Shown: one piece after another, positions 12,521 through 21,925 of the stretch
Numbering within the stretch: the first letter of the stretch is position 1
Layout of the letters: the number at the start of each line of letters is the position of its first letter
Assembly: GCA_000310025.1 (NCBI GenBank)
Contig: FN649727.1
Coordinates: 2,693,635-2,753,852, forward strand
Reading direction: 5' to 3'
DNA length: 60,218 nucleotides
Source: Ectocarpus siliculosus
Taxonomy: Eukaryota > Sar > Phaeophyceae > Ectocarpales > Ectocarpaceae
The notes under the pieces: generated by a model
The model's database searches: none
What the model was told of the DNA's origin: nothing
What the model saw: only the letters and a program-made list of their open reading frames with translations
Program-made: the position numbers and the translations under genes

Positions 12521-12905
12521 CAGCAGCATATCCTACAACACATGCAGAGAGGTTGTACTTGAACACAAAGCGCGGAAAAACAAAACGGAAAAACAAAACC
12601 TTCCTCTCCACAAAAAAAACGGTCGACATGGCACGAAGCGGCAAATAGGGCGCTCCACTCCTGACCAAGTCAGCTCGCAATAAGAATAGTCTCCCCGCCC
12701 GAACAACACTCCCGACCCGGCCCCCGTTGTATCCGCAGACAGACAACACGATCACAGCAGTTGATCGCGATCATTCCCCTCCCTTCGGGTGAGACAACGA
12801 ACACAAAAAAAAACGGACACAAAATTAAACAGTCATGTGAAATAAAAGACAAGCAGCGAAAAACAAAAGACTGCAAGCGTTCCCGGCATCACTAAGCAAC
12901 GAACA

Positions 12906-14300
12906 AGATGAGACCTAAAGGGGTCTTCAGTTCCAGAAAAAAAACGTTCCCAGGCACCACCCCCAAGTGCAACAAAATAAAACGCGCGTGTGTGTGTGTG
13001 TGTACATGTGTCCACACTTAGACTGTCTCAGCCGAACCCATGCCATCGGCCGGTAACAGAAAACCAAAAAGAGAAAAAAAAACATGTGCAGTGTGTGTGT
13101 CCACCTATTGACTGTCTCAGCAAATAGCCCTTGCCCTTGAGTGGCCAACAGTAAAAAAAGAGAAAAAAAACGTGTGTGTGTGTGTGTCTCCATCTACGGC
13201 ATGCTTTAGTAGGCAATCCATATCCTAGGTAGGCAGTACCGACAGTCAATACAAACCAAAACTCCAGACCTAAAAAGTGGTCTTTAGTTCCAGAAAAAAA
13301 CTGTCCCCAAGCACCGACTTTCTCCAACCCCCAGTGCAACAAACAAAAAGTGTGCGTGTATGTCTCCATCTACGGCATGCTTTAGTAGGCAATCCATATT
13401 CTAGGTAGGCAGTACCGACAGTCAATACAAACCGAAACTCCAGACCTAAAAAGTGGTCTTTAGTTCCAGAAAAAAACTGTCCCCAAGCACCGCCTTTCTC
13501 CAAACCCCAGTGCAACAAACAAAACGTGTGCGTGTATGTCTCCATCTACGGCATGCTTTAGTAGGCAATCCATATCCTAGGTAGGCAGCAGCGACAGTCA
13601 ATACAAACCGAAACTCCAGACCTAAAAAGTGGTCTTTAGTTCCAGAAAAAAACTGTCCCCAAGCACCGCCTTTCTCCAACCCCCAGTGCAAGAAACAAAA
13701 AGTGTGCGTGTATGTCTCCATCTACGGCATGCTTTAGTAGGCAATCCATATCCTAGGTAGGCAGCAGCGACAGTCAATACAAACCAAAACTCCAGACCTA
13801 AAAAGTGGTCTTTAGTTCCAGAAAAAAACTGTCCCCAAGCACCGACTTTCTCCAACCCCCAGTGCAAGAAACAAAACGTGTGCGTGTATGTCTCCATCTA
13901 CGGCATGCTTTAGTAGGCAATCCATACCCTTGGTCGGTAGCAATGACAATCAAACCAAACCAAAACTCCAGACCTAAAAAGTGGTCTTTAGTTCCAGAAA
14001 AAAACTGTCCCCAAGCACCGCCTTCTCCAACCCCCAGTGCAACAAACAAAACGTGTGCGTGTATGTCTCCATCTACGGCATGCTTTAGGAAGCGATCCAT
14101 ATCCTAGGTAGGCAGCAACGACAGTCAAACCAAACCAAAACTCCAGACCTAAAAAGTGGTCTTTAGTTCCAGAAAAAACTGTCCCCAAGCACCGCCTTTC
14201 TCCAACCCCCAGTGCAACAAACAAAACGTGTGCGTGTATGTCTCCATCTACGGCATGCTTTGGGAAGCGATCCATATCCTAGGTAGGCAGCAGCGACATT
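12906..14300. repeat. 176-bp satellite array, about 6 good copies plus degenerate left edge
   Basis: A unit starting at CTCCATCTACGGCATGCTTT recurs with a 176-bp period from about 13,187 (next copies near 13,363, 13,539, 13,715 and 13,891), then with slightly shorter spacing to about 14,300. Within each unit the block TAAAAAGTGGTCTTTAGTTC, the AGAAAAAAACTGTCCCCAAG block and GTGTGCGTGTATGTCTCC are nearly identical. Diverged units lie at 12,906-13,180. Overlapping minus-strand open frames (about 91 codons) repeat with the array; they are a by-product, since 176 is not a multiple of 3. Confidence 0.9.
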
Positions 14301-15447
14301 CAAACCAAAGCAACAAAAAAACAAACGTGTGTGTGTGGGTCTCTCTCCGTCTATCGCATACTGGAGCAGACAATCCATCTCCTAAATGGCAGGCAACGGC
14401 AAAGAAACTTAACCTCAAACCCAACCCGTCTCCTCCGCGCCGGGCTTCAAGTGTCCTTCTATCCCACCCACAGGAGAAAGGTTTATCCATCACAATCAAA
14501 CCAACAAGAGAATAAGCAAGAAAACGACTTGGAATTTAAGACTGAAGCATACCCAATGAGTAACAGCATACTAGGTGGATGCGTTTCTCTCGAAAATAAG
14601 TACATGCTTACATAATCTACGTGTCTTCAAATTCGTGAAATCAAATTACCGCGAACGCACTCACTCACGAGCTCGAGGTAGCACAGAAAGAGAGAGAGAG
14701 AGCGCTTCATTCGGCCCAGAGGGAACCTCCGGCCAAACGAAAATGAGCACGTTCATGGTCGGCCCCATGGGCATCATCCCCAACTACCCGTCTTCCCCCC
14801 CCCGTCCTTCTCCCCCCACCCCCGCCTCCACCATCGCTCTTTGCCCCCACCGCGGTCCTTGCCCTCGCCGCGGTTGCTGCCAGTGCTGCCAGTGCTGCCA
14901 GTGCTGCCAGCGCTGTCACTGATGATGCTGACGTCGTCACCGGCGGACCTTTTGTTCGACAAGGCACCAAAAGGAAATAGGCACCACAGGAAATTCACAT
15001 GAATATAAATATTCATTCGTGCAATGGACGCTGCATTCATGCAATATATGCTTCGAAGTATCATAGACTAGAACAGTGACGAGTGAATTTACGACCATAT
15101 TGTTGTCATTCGTACTTCCGTACGCCGAGATATGTACTTTGTAGCTAAAACATTCGATGAAATAACGTTCCGCCGCGGGCATACACAACCATGGCTAGCC
15201 ACTTGTGGATGGGGCTGAGTCCAGCGTCGTCATGGTTGCGCTTAAACCGGACGACATCTGAGACCATGCAAACAAAAGGGACAAACTTCTTTCGCAGTGA
15301 AATAGGAACAAACGACTGAAAGCAAGTCGATTGATTCGTACCCAATACAACACGACCACTCTGTATTCCGAAACAAGCAAAGAGAGGACGCCAGGTCAAC
15401 CTCCACACACTGACTGGCTGGTGCACAACCGGCTTGTTGTAGTCCAC
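14301..15447. other. Intergenic with short microsatellites
   Basis: Contains GA repeats (about 14,688-14,702) and a CTGCCAGTG 9-bp repeat of about four units (14,877-14,915). A minus-strand frame across the second repeat encodes a low-complexity Gly/Ser stretch and is not called as a gene. Confidence 0.55.
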
Positions 15448-16367
15448 TTACCACACCACCTTGCCACGGGAGTTGACCACGTGCAGGTCGCCGGTGTGCT
15501 CCGAAAAGCTGGCCACCCCGCCGCCGCGGCCCCGAAATAGAGCGTCGATGACGCTCCTCGGCGGGCGGCGGGGGGTCTCGTGGGTGCGGCAGAAAAAGCC
15601 GCGCCCCACCACGAGCTTCTCCCCGCGCATGCGTGCGCGGTGCTCGAAGTCGCCGATGAACGGCACGGCCCTGCGGACCAGCCGTTCCGCGGAACAGAGC
15701 ATGCCCCCCGCCCCGTCCTGCCCGTTGCCGTCGTCGCCGCCGTCGCCGCCGTTGCCGCTCAGGTCCTTGCCGAGGACGGCGGAAAAGGGCACCTGATGGT
15801 GTTGTTTTGTCCAGTCCAGTCGAGAGGGAAAAAAAAGAAAGGGTGATCGGGAAGTGAGGTCAGGGAGGTCCTGAGCATGAACACAAAACAATCTTGTAAG
15901 CCCCTGACGCAAGTGGGTTTTGTTACGGCGGGGAGGGGTCCGGTGTATAGCAGCACCAGTAGCGAGGTTCTCGCTTTAGAGAACACCGAATCCTCTGCGC
16001 GTGCGTGTTCCCAAAGAAGCGAAAATCGTCTCCCCAAAAACACCTCGAAGAAGAGGAGCAGCCGCACCGGCGTCGCCCCCATGCACCGGTATTCGCTACA
16101 GGGGGAGAAGTTGGATTATAATCGATTGTACAGTACCATCGCCACTACCGCCTCTGCGGCTGGACTTACCTCCTTCCCGTCCGTGCCCGAGTACACGGCT
16201 CCGTCGTCGGTGACGGTCAGCCGTGCCTTCCAGCTGACACCCGGCACCCAGCCCAGGTACCGCGAGCCCCCCTCGGACTCGACGCACTCGCCGACCGCCA
16301 TCGGCCCTTCGCCGGACGCCAGCGAGGTGCGCCCGCACGGCACGCTCAGCGGCCTATGCGGGGCCAT
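15448..16367 (-). CDS. Unknown 180-residue protein, two exons
   Basis: Exon 1 is 16367-16170 (ATG in a favourable context, CCATGG; 66 codons), with donor GAG|GTAAGT. Exon 2 is 15792-15448 (acceptor CATCAG|GTG; 114 codons plus TAA). Both are phase 0, and the joined protein has even codon use and no stops. It starts MAPHRPLSVPCG, then runs through YLGWVPGVSWKARLTVTDDG, an Asp/Gly-rich insertion at about residues 75-95, FIGDFEHRARMRGEKLVVGRG, and ends LHVVNSRGKVVW. No signal peptide or membrane segment is evident. I do not recognise the family. The Trp, Gly and short beta-like segments suggest a small globular domain, which is inference. It lies 328 bp downstream of the IQ gene on the same strand; being a further part of that gene is possible but not needed. 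Confidence 0.55.
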
Positions 16368-16694
16368 GGAGAAGACCAAACGTTCAACGTAGTGATGAAG
16401 GGTTGGGGGAGGGGTGTGGGCTTAGGGGGGACGGTACATGACGGAGGAAAAGAAGGAACGAAGACGAGACGAGGCTGAGAAAAAGGCGATGCCGGCGGTT
16501 TACTGTGTTCCAGACGAGACAAATCGGAGAATGAGTATAACAGTACTGGTGTGAGGTTGACTTGTGGTCGATCGCGTGCTCTTCAAAAACATTCAACGCT
16601 GTCTACTTTTGAGGTACACGCTTCTTCCTAATGGCCTGCCTGCCTCCAAGCACGGCATATCCCAATTGCTTTCTTCACTCTTTCCTTGCTCTTC

Positions 16695-19600
16695 TCACCC
16701 TTGCAGCAGCAGGACTGGCCAAGTGCCAACTGCCACGACCACAGTCATCAGCAGCATGACCACCTGCCACCACCACCACCCCTTCCTCCGTGCCAGCGCT
16801 GTAGCCGCTGCCGCCGCTGCCCTGGCTTCCTCTGCCTCGATGCGAGCCATCTGTTCCTCCACCGCTCCCTCCAGCGCTGCCGCCGCGGCTGCCGCTGCCT
16901 CCGCCCGCAGGGCAGCCACGTGTCGGCGGGCAGCTCGTCCCCGGTACGCCGCCTGCACCAGGACAGCCATCGACGCCAGTCGCCTGCGCTCTCCGCGCGC
17001 GAACCCTCTCCCTGCCCGGCCCCTCATCACCGCCTGCAGGCGTACCGCCGCGCGAGCCTGACAGCAGTACGCGGTCCATTCAAAACACGGGAAGTTTTCG
17101 CAGAAAGAAAGAGGATCGGCGACACGTACAGCGAGCATCGTCGGGATTAATGTGGCGGTAGTGTGCAGGTGAGGTCGCAGTTGTTGCCATGGGACGGGGC
17201 GGTACAAGTGGGGTGATGCCCTGGGCAGCACACTCTGAATGGGTGTGCTCGCACATGCACTAGGTCAGAACAGTGCGAGCTGTCCACCAATGTCGCGAGA
17301 CATCTACCACTGAACGTTGGGGTGATCAATCGTGCACTAGTCAACCTGTCGGCCTTAGGAGACACCAGTGTCCACCGCTCAACAGCCCGTCGGGCCCATC
17401 CACGCCGCCCCCCTAAAATAACCAACAACCGCAGCAACAACATCAACAACAACAACAACAACACCCCCGCCCCCTTGTTACTCCTGATCGTCGACAGTGG
17501 CAAAAAAAAAAACGCTTCCTTACCTCCCGGGCCGCCTGCTCCCGCGCTGCTGCGTCCCTTGCCTCCACCACGCCAGCCACCACCCCCTCGAGCGCTGCCG
17601 ACACCGCCGCCGCGGCTGCCGCTGCCCTCTCCCTCGCCTCCCTCGCCGCCCGCCACTCAGCCACGTGTCCGCGGGCAGCCCGTCCCCGGTACGCCGCCTG
17701 CACCAGGACAGCCATCGACGCCAGTCGCCTGCGCTCTCCGCGCACGAACTCTCTCCCTGCCCGGCCCCTCATCACCGCCTGCAGGCGTACCGCCGCGCGA
17801 GCCTGACAGCAGTGCACGGTCCGTTCAAAACACGGGAAGTTTTCGCAGAAACAAAGAGGATCGGCGACACGTACAGCGAGCATCGTCAGGATTATTGTGG
17901 CGGTAGTGTCCAGATGAGGTCGCAGTTGTTGCCATGGGACGGGGCGGTACAAGTGGGGTGATGCCCTGGGCAGCACACTCTGAATGGGTGTGCTCGCACA
18001 TGCACTAGGTCAGAACAGTGCGAGCTGTCCACCAATGTCGCGAGACATCTACCACTGAACGTTGGGGTGATCAATCGTGCACTAGTCAACCTGTCGGCCT
18101 TAGGAGACACCAGTGTCCACCGCACAACAGCCCGTCGGGCCCATCCACGCCGCCCCCCTCAAAACCAACAACTGCAGCAACAACAACAACAACAACAACA
18201 GCACCCCCGCCCCCTTGTTACTCCTGATCGTCGACAGTGGCAAAAAAAAAGACGCTTCCTTACCTCCCGCGCCGCCTGCTCCCGCGCTACTGCTGTCGCT
18301 GCCTTCGCCCTGCTCCGCCGCCGAGCCCGGAATGCCCGCTGCAGAGACAAGGCAACCTTCGCCCTCGCCCTCGTCAGAATCGCCGCCCGCAACGCATCCG
18401 CCTCTCGGCGGGCAGCCATCGACGTCAGTCGCCTGCGTTCTCCGCACGTGAACTCCCTCCCCTCCCGGTCCCTCACCACCACCTGCAGGCGTGCCGCCGC
18501 GCGAGCCTAACAGCAGGTACGGCCGATTCAAAACACGGGAATTTTTCACAGAAAGAAAAGCGGATCGGCGTCACGTACAGAATACATCGTCTGGTGTAGT
18601 GCGGCGGTAGTGTGCAGGTGAGGTCGCCGTTGTTGTCATCGGACGGGGCGGTACAACTGGTGGGGTGATGCCCTCGGCAGCACACCCAGCTCGCACATGC
18701 ACCAGGTCAGAGCAGTGCGAGCTGTCCACCAATGTCGCGAGACATTTGCCACTGAACGTTGGGTTGATCAATCGTGTGCATTAGCCAGCCCGTCAGCCGC
18801 AAAGACGTCAGTATCCCCCACTCAACACCCCGCCCGGCTCACCAACGCCGCCCCCCTCCAACAACAACAACCCCTTGTTACTCCTGATCGTCGACAGTGG
18901 CAAAATACAAAAACGCCCCCTTGCCTTCCGCGTCGCCTGCTCCCGCGCTGCTTCTTCCGCTTGCATGAGCCACCACATGCGTCCGAACGCCTCTCGCTGA
19001 AAGGCGGCAAACGCACATTTGAGTACAAAGAACGACAGGCACACGGCGCTTGTGTGATATGGTACTGTAGTGCGCAGGTGAGGTCGCCGTTGTGGTCGTG
19101 GGGCGGGAGGGTACAGCCGGGGTGATGCCGTGGGCAGCATACTCTGCATGGGCGTGCTTACACACGCATCAGGCAACGTCGCGATGGAGCTTCCACCGAA
19201 CGTTCGAGCAGTCAATCAAGCTGTCTGCGGTGTCACAGCGCTGTTGTGAGGTGGCCTACTGTAGTTCGAGCAGAAAGGCGTGCGCCTGCTGCAACTACAG
19301 CCTCAAACGTAACATTACCATTACCTAACATTCGAGACCCACCCTGTGACTTGCCATCGCCCATGGGTATCGATATCGATCGGGGTTCAGCCTTGCAGCA
19401 ATCAACATCAACATCAACATCAATATCGACATCAACATCAACCCGTCAGCCGAAGAGACAACCAAGATCCAAGACTCAACAGTCCGCCCACTCGAAAAAC
19501 AACAACAACCACAACACCCCCGCCCACGTGTCACTCCTGTCCGCCGAACTCGGCCAAAACAAATGCCGCCTTACCTCCCATCCCCTTATCTTCTGCATGA

Positions 19601-19805
19601 TGTCACTTTGGAACTTCTCCCGCCCAAGTTGGAGCCTCTCCTGAAAGGCGGCAAACGCACGTGAGAGTACGAAGAACGATAGGCACGGCGTTTTATTAGC
19701 CAGGTTGTATGACACTCGATAAACAAGCGCCGGAACACAGGCAGCATTCCTGCCATTGGCGTTCGATTGCGTCTGAGTCTTGCCATCGAGCTCACGGATG
19801 GGCAT
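16695..19805 (-). CDS. IQ-motif (calmodulin-binding) protein with hydrophobic C-terminal tail
   Basis: Five exons, all phase 0 and multiples of three: 19640-19575, 18996-18925, 18506-18264, 17802-17524 and 17057-16695. The 5' end is uncertain: an in-frame ATG at 19805 reads straight into the first exon, but CCTTTCAG at 19641 also looks like a real acceptor. The last two exons each hold two near-perfect IQ motifs (LQAVMRGRAGR and VQAAYRGRAAR); exon 3 holds weaker ones (LQVVVRDREGR, LQRAFRARRRS). IQ motifs bind calmodulin or related light chains. Ala/Arg/Glu-rich helical segments follow. The final exon ends in a hydrophobic stretch (VVMLLMTVVVAVGTWPVLLL) then QG-stop, which could be a tail anchor. 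Splicing at GTGAGA just before that stop would remove it. The exon at 18925 uses a GC donor. The exons arose by tandem duplication of exon plus intron. Confidence 0.6.
17058..18263. repeat. Tandem 745-bp exon+intron duplication inside the IQ gene
   Basis: Acceptor sites of successive IQ exons lie exactly 745 bp apart (17057 and 17802), and the intervening introns (17058-17523 and 17803-18263) are nearly identical for over 350 bp, for example GTCGCAGTTG-TTGCCATGGG at 17174 and 17919. An older copy follows at 704 bp (18506), and traces such as CTGTCCACCAATGTCGCGAG recur near 18,721. Intron identity rather than only exon identity shows that the duplication is recent. Confidence 0.9.
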
Positions 19806-20425
19806 CTAGTCCAAACAACCTGGATATTGTATTGCGTCCCCAAAACTGAAGAAAGTAAAAACACCCAAAACAAACACGAAACACACCCAACCCGTATAGA
19901 TCCTGTGACTACATTATTATCGGTGCATATATACTGCGATGGTAGGGCCTACCGCTGACTGCTATTGGGCAGGCATACCTCCGCCAGATTGCGCGGCTTT
20001 CTGGGGTTCCCAGCCGGTGACTGCCGAGAAGTTGGCGCGACGTACGCCGAACGGATGTCCCCGAAAGCGGCACGGTGCAACAGGAGAGGGATAACGTTCA
20101 GTGCCGTCACGCAGGGTGGTAAAGTTTGAAAGGATAATGATGACATCGCGTCGTTCTTGCGTCGCCGAGTCCATGAGGTAAAGCATACCCACGACAGCAG
20201 CAGTATTTCTCTCGGACAGAGCGCGAGAGCGAAACTAGCAATATTGCAAACCACCCCGCAAACCCCTTCTCAATTTCCTTGTCTTTTCGGGATGGACGTT
20301 CCTCCGCCTCGCCAAAGCAACACTACCCTACCTGCGACTCCACGAAAACACGGCGTCAGGCACAAGAGAAGCTCGGACACGCAGCGCACCACGCATGCAC
20401 AGCCCCAAACCGCAGCCATCGGCAA
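19806..20425. other. Intergenic, nothing recognised
   Basis: Sequence between the IQ gene and the Gly/Arg-rich frame. It may hold the IQ gene promoter or an unseen first exon. No domain-bearing frame is visible. Confidence 0.45.
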
Positions 20426-21724
20426 CTAAACACCCACCACGTCGTCGAGGTCCGCAACCTCCTCCAAGCCATGCGGCCATCCTCCAGGGGCTTCGGTCGT
20501 GTTGGACGACGCCGCCGCACCCGCCGCCCCGAAGCCCCTCCCTGGGTTGCCCATCGGCCCCACCCACCCCATAGGTCCCGCCGCATCCACCCCCATGTCC
20601 GGCCCTCCCCTGTTTGCCGTCCCTCCTCCACGGCCCTGGCTTCCACCTTGCGCCGAGTGGAAGTGACCCCTGTCGCCGTGCGCCATTCCCCGTCCGTGCA
20701 ACGTCGGCCCCGCTCCGGAACTGCTGTGCGCGCCACCGCGTTTGCTTGGGACAGCGTGGGGGGGAACTCGTGCCCTGCCACCTCGCAACGGGGAGACATG
20801 GCCTCCGCCACCACCACCACCCCCGCCGCCGTCGCCGCTGAGACCTTGGCCCCGGCGAGAGTGACTGCCGTCACCACCACCGCCGCCGCCGCCGCCACCC
20901 CCGCCGCCGCCACCCCCGCGACCTTGGCCCCAGCGAGAGTGACTGCCGTCACCATAACTGTCGCGCGCCGAAGCGACGTCATCTTGGCCATCACCGGGGT
21001 GTGGGCCATAGTGCCTAAAGGTGTGGCCCCTGTCCCGTCCTGGCCAATCGCGGGTAGCGTTTCCCCCGCCTCCCCTTCCACCCTTCGCGCCCGCCCTTGC
21101 GCCGCCGCCGCTACCACCGCGCGCCGAAGCGACGTCATCTTGGCCATCACCGGGTTGTGGGCCATAGTGCCTAAAGGTGTGGCCCCTGTCCCGTCCAGGC
21201 CAATCACGGGTAGCGTTTCCCCCGCCTCCCCTTCCACCCTTCGCGCCCACCCTTGCGCCGCCGCCGGCACCGCCACCGCCGCCACCGCCGCCACCGCGTG
21301 CCGCACCGACACCGTGGCCATCATTGCGGGCCGGGCGGTAGTTGTAGCCATCGCGTTCCTCGCTGCCCCATCCTCGCTGATCGTGGGTAGCGTTTCCCCA
21401 CCCTCTCCCTCCACCCTCAGCGCTAGCCCTTGCGCCTCCGCCTCCGCCTCCGCCGCCGCCGCCGCCGCCGCGGGCCGCACGGCCGGCACCGGTCGGGTGG
21501 ACGGTGAACGCCGGGGCATCGTGGCCATCGTCCGGGGGCGGGCGGTACTTGTCCAGGCCTTCGTCCCTGCCCCATCCTCGCTCCCCGCGGGAAGCGTGTC
21601 CACTGCGCCGTCCTCCCTCCCTGCGGGAAGCGTTTCCCTTGCCTCTCCCTCCACCCCCCGCGCCATCCCTTCCGCCGCCCTTCCGACGCCCCCTTCCACC
21701 ACCGCCATGGCCACGGCCCGGCAT
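20426..21724 (-). CDS. Glycine/arginine-rich (RGG-type) low-complexity protein
   Basis: Frame of 432 codons from ATG at 21724 to TAG at 20426. An upstream acceptor-like GGGGCAG at 21740 leaves open that this is the last exon of a longer gene. The protein is dominated by GGGG and RGG/RGRG runs, with recurrent aromatic-acidic blocks (KYRPPPDDGHD, YNYRPARNDGHG, FRHYGPQPGDGQDD). A 39-residue block beginning GNATRDWPGRDRGHTF is repeated twice almost exactly. RGG-rich regions commonly bind RNA and drive condensates, so a role in RNA handling is plausible but inferred. The C-terminus (WPHGLEEVADLDDVVGV) is not low complexity. Two other long frames overlap it, 20356-21897 on the minus strand and 20279-21925 on the plus strand. 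I prefer this one because its repeats conserve aromatic and charged residues. Confidence 0.5.
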   Translation of the reverse strand: MPGRGHGGGGRGRRKGGGRDGAGGGGRGKGNASRREGGRRSGHASRGERGWGRDEGLDKYRPPPDDGHDAPAFTVHPTGAGRAARGGGGGGGGGGGGARASAEGGGRGWGNATHDQRGWGSEERDGYNYRPARNDGHGVGAARGGGGGGGGGAGGGARVGAKGGRGGGGNATRDWPGRDRGHTFRHYGPQPGDGQDDVASARGGSGGGARAGAKGGRGGGGNATRDWPGRDRGHTFRHYGPHPGDGQDDVASARDSYGDGSHSRWGQGRGGGGGGGGGGGGGGGDGSHSRRGQGLSGDGGGGGGGGGGHVSPLRGGRARVPPHAVPSKRGGAHSSSGAGPTLHGRGMAHGDRGHFHSAQGGSQGRGGGTANRGGPDMGVDAAGPMGWVGPMGNPGRGFGAAGAAASSNTTEAPGGWPHGLEEVADLDDVVGV

Positions 21725-21925
21725 CGCTTCAACCGCAATCTGCCCCAAGGCGAAACGAGCGACAAATCGACGAGCGGTTGGAAATTGGTTTCGGGGCTGG
21801 TGCGGTCACACAAGTATGCGCGTCTATGCATGACACCCAGAATTGGATGGGCATTTAATATGTCCACAGGCCGAACGGGGACAGGCAGTGCTAACATCGT
21901 AGGGCGGGTGCTGACTGGTTTCTAG

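Noticed and set aside
13270-14275. Series of similar minus-strand ORFs (METYTHTF..) as a gene family
   Set aside because: They are readings of the 176-bp satellite. Each ends at the array phase change, and the period is not a multiple of three.
14774-15064. Minus-strand frame with GSTGSTGS repeat as a protein
   Set aside because: It is the translation of the CTGCCAGTG microsatellite and adjacent poly-purine tract, with no other support.
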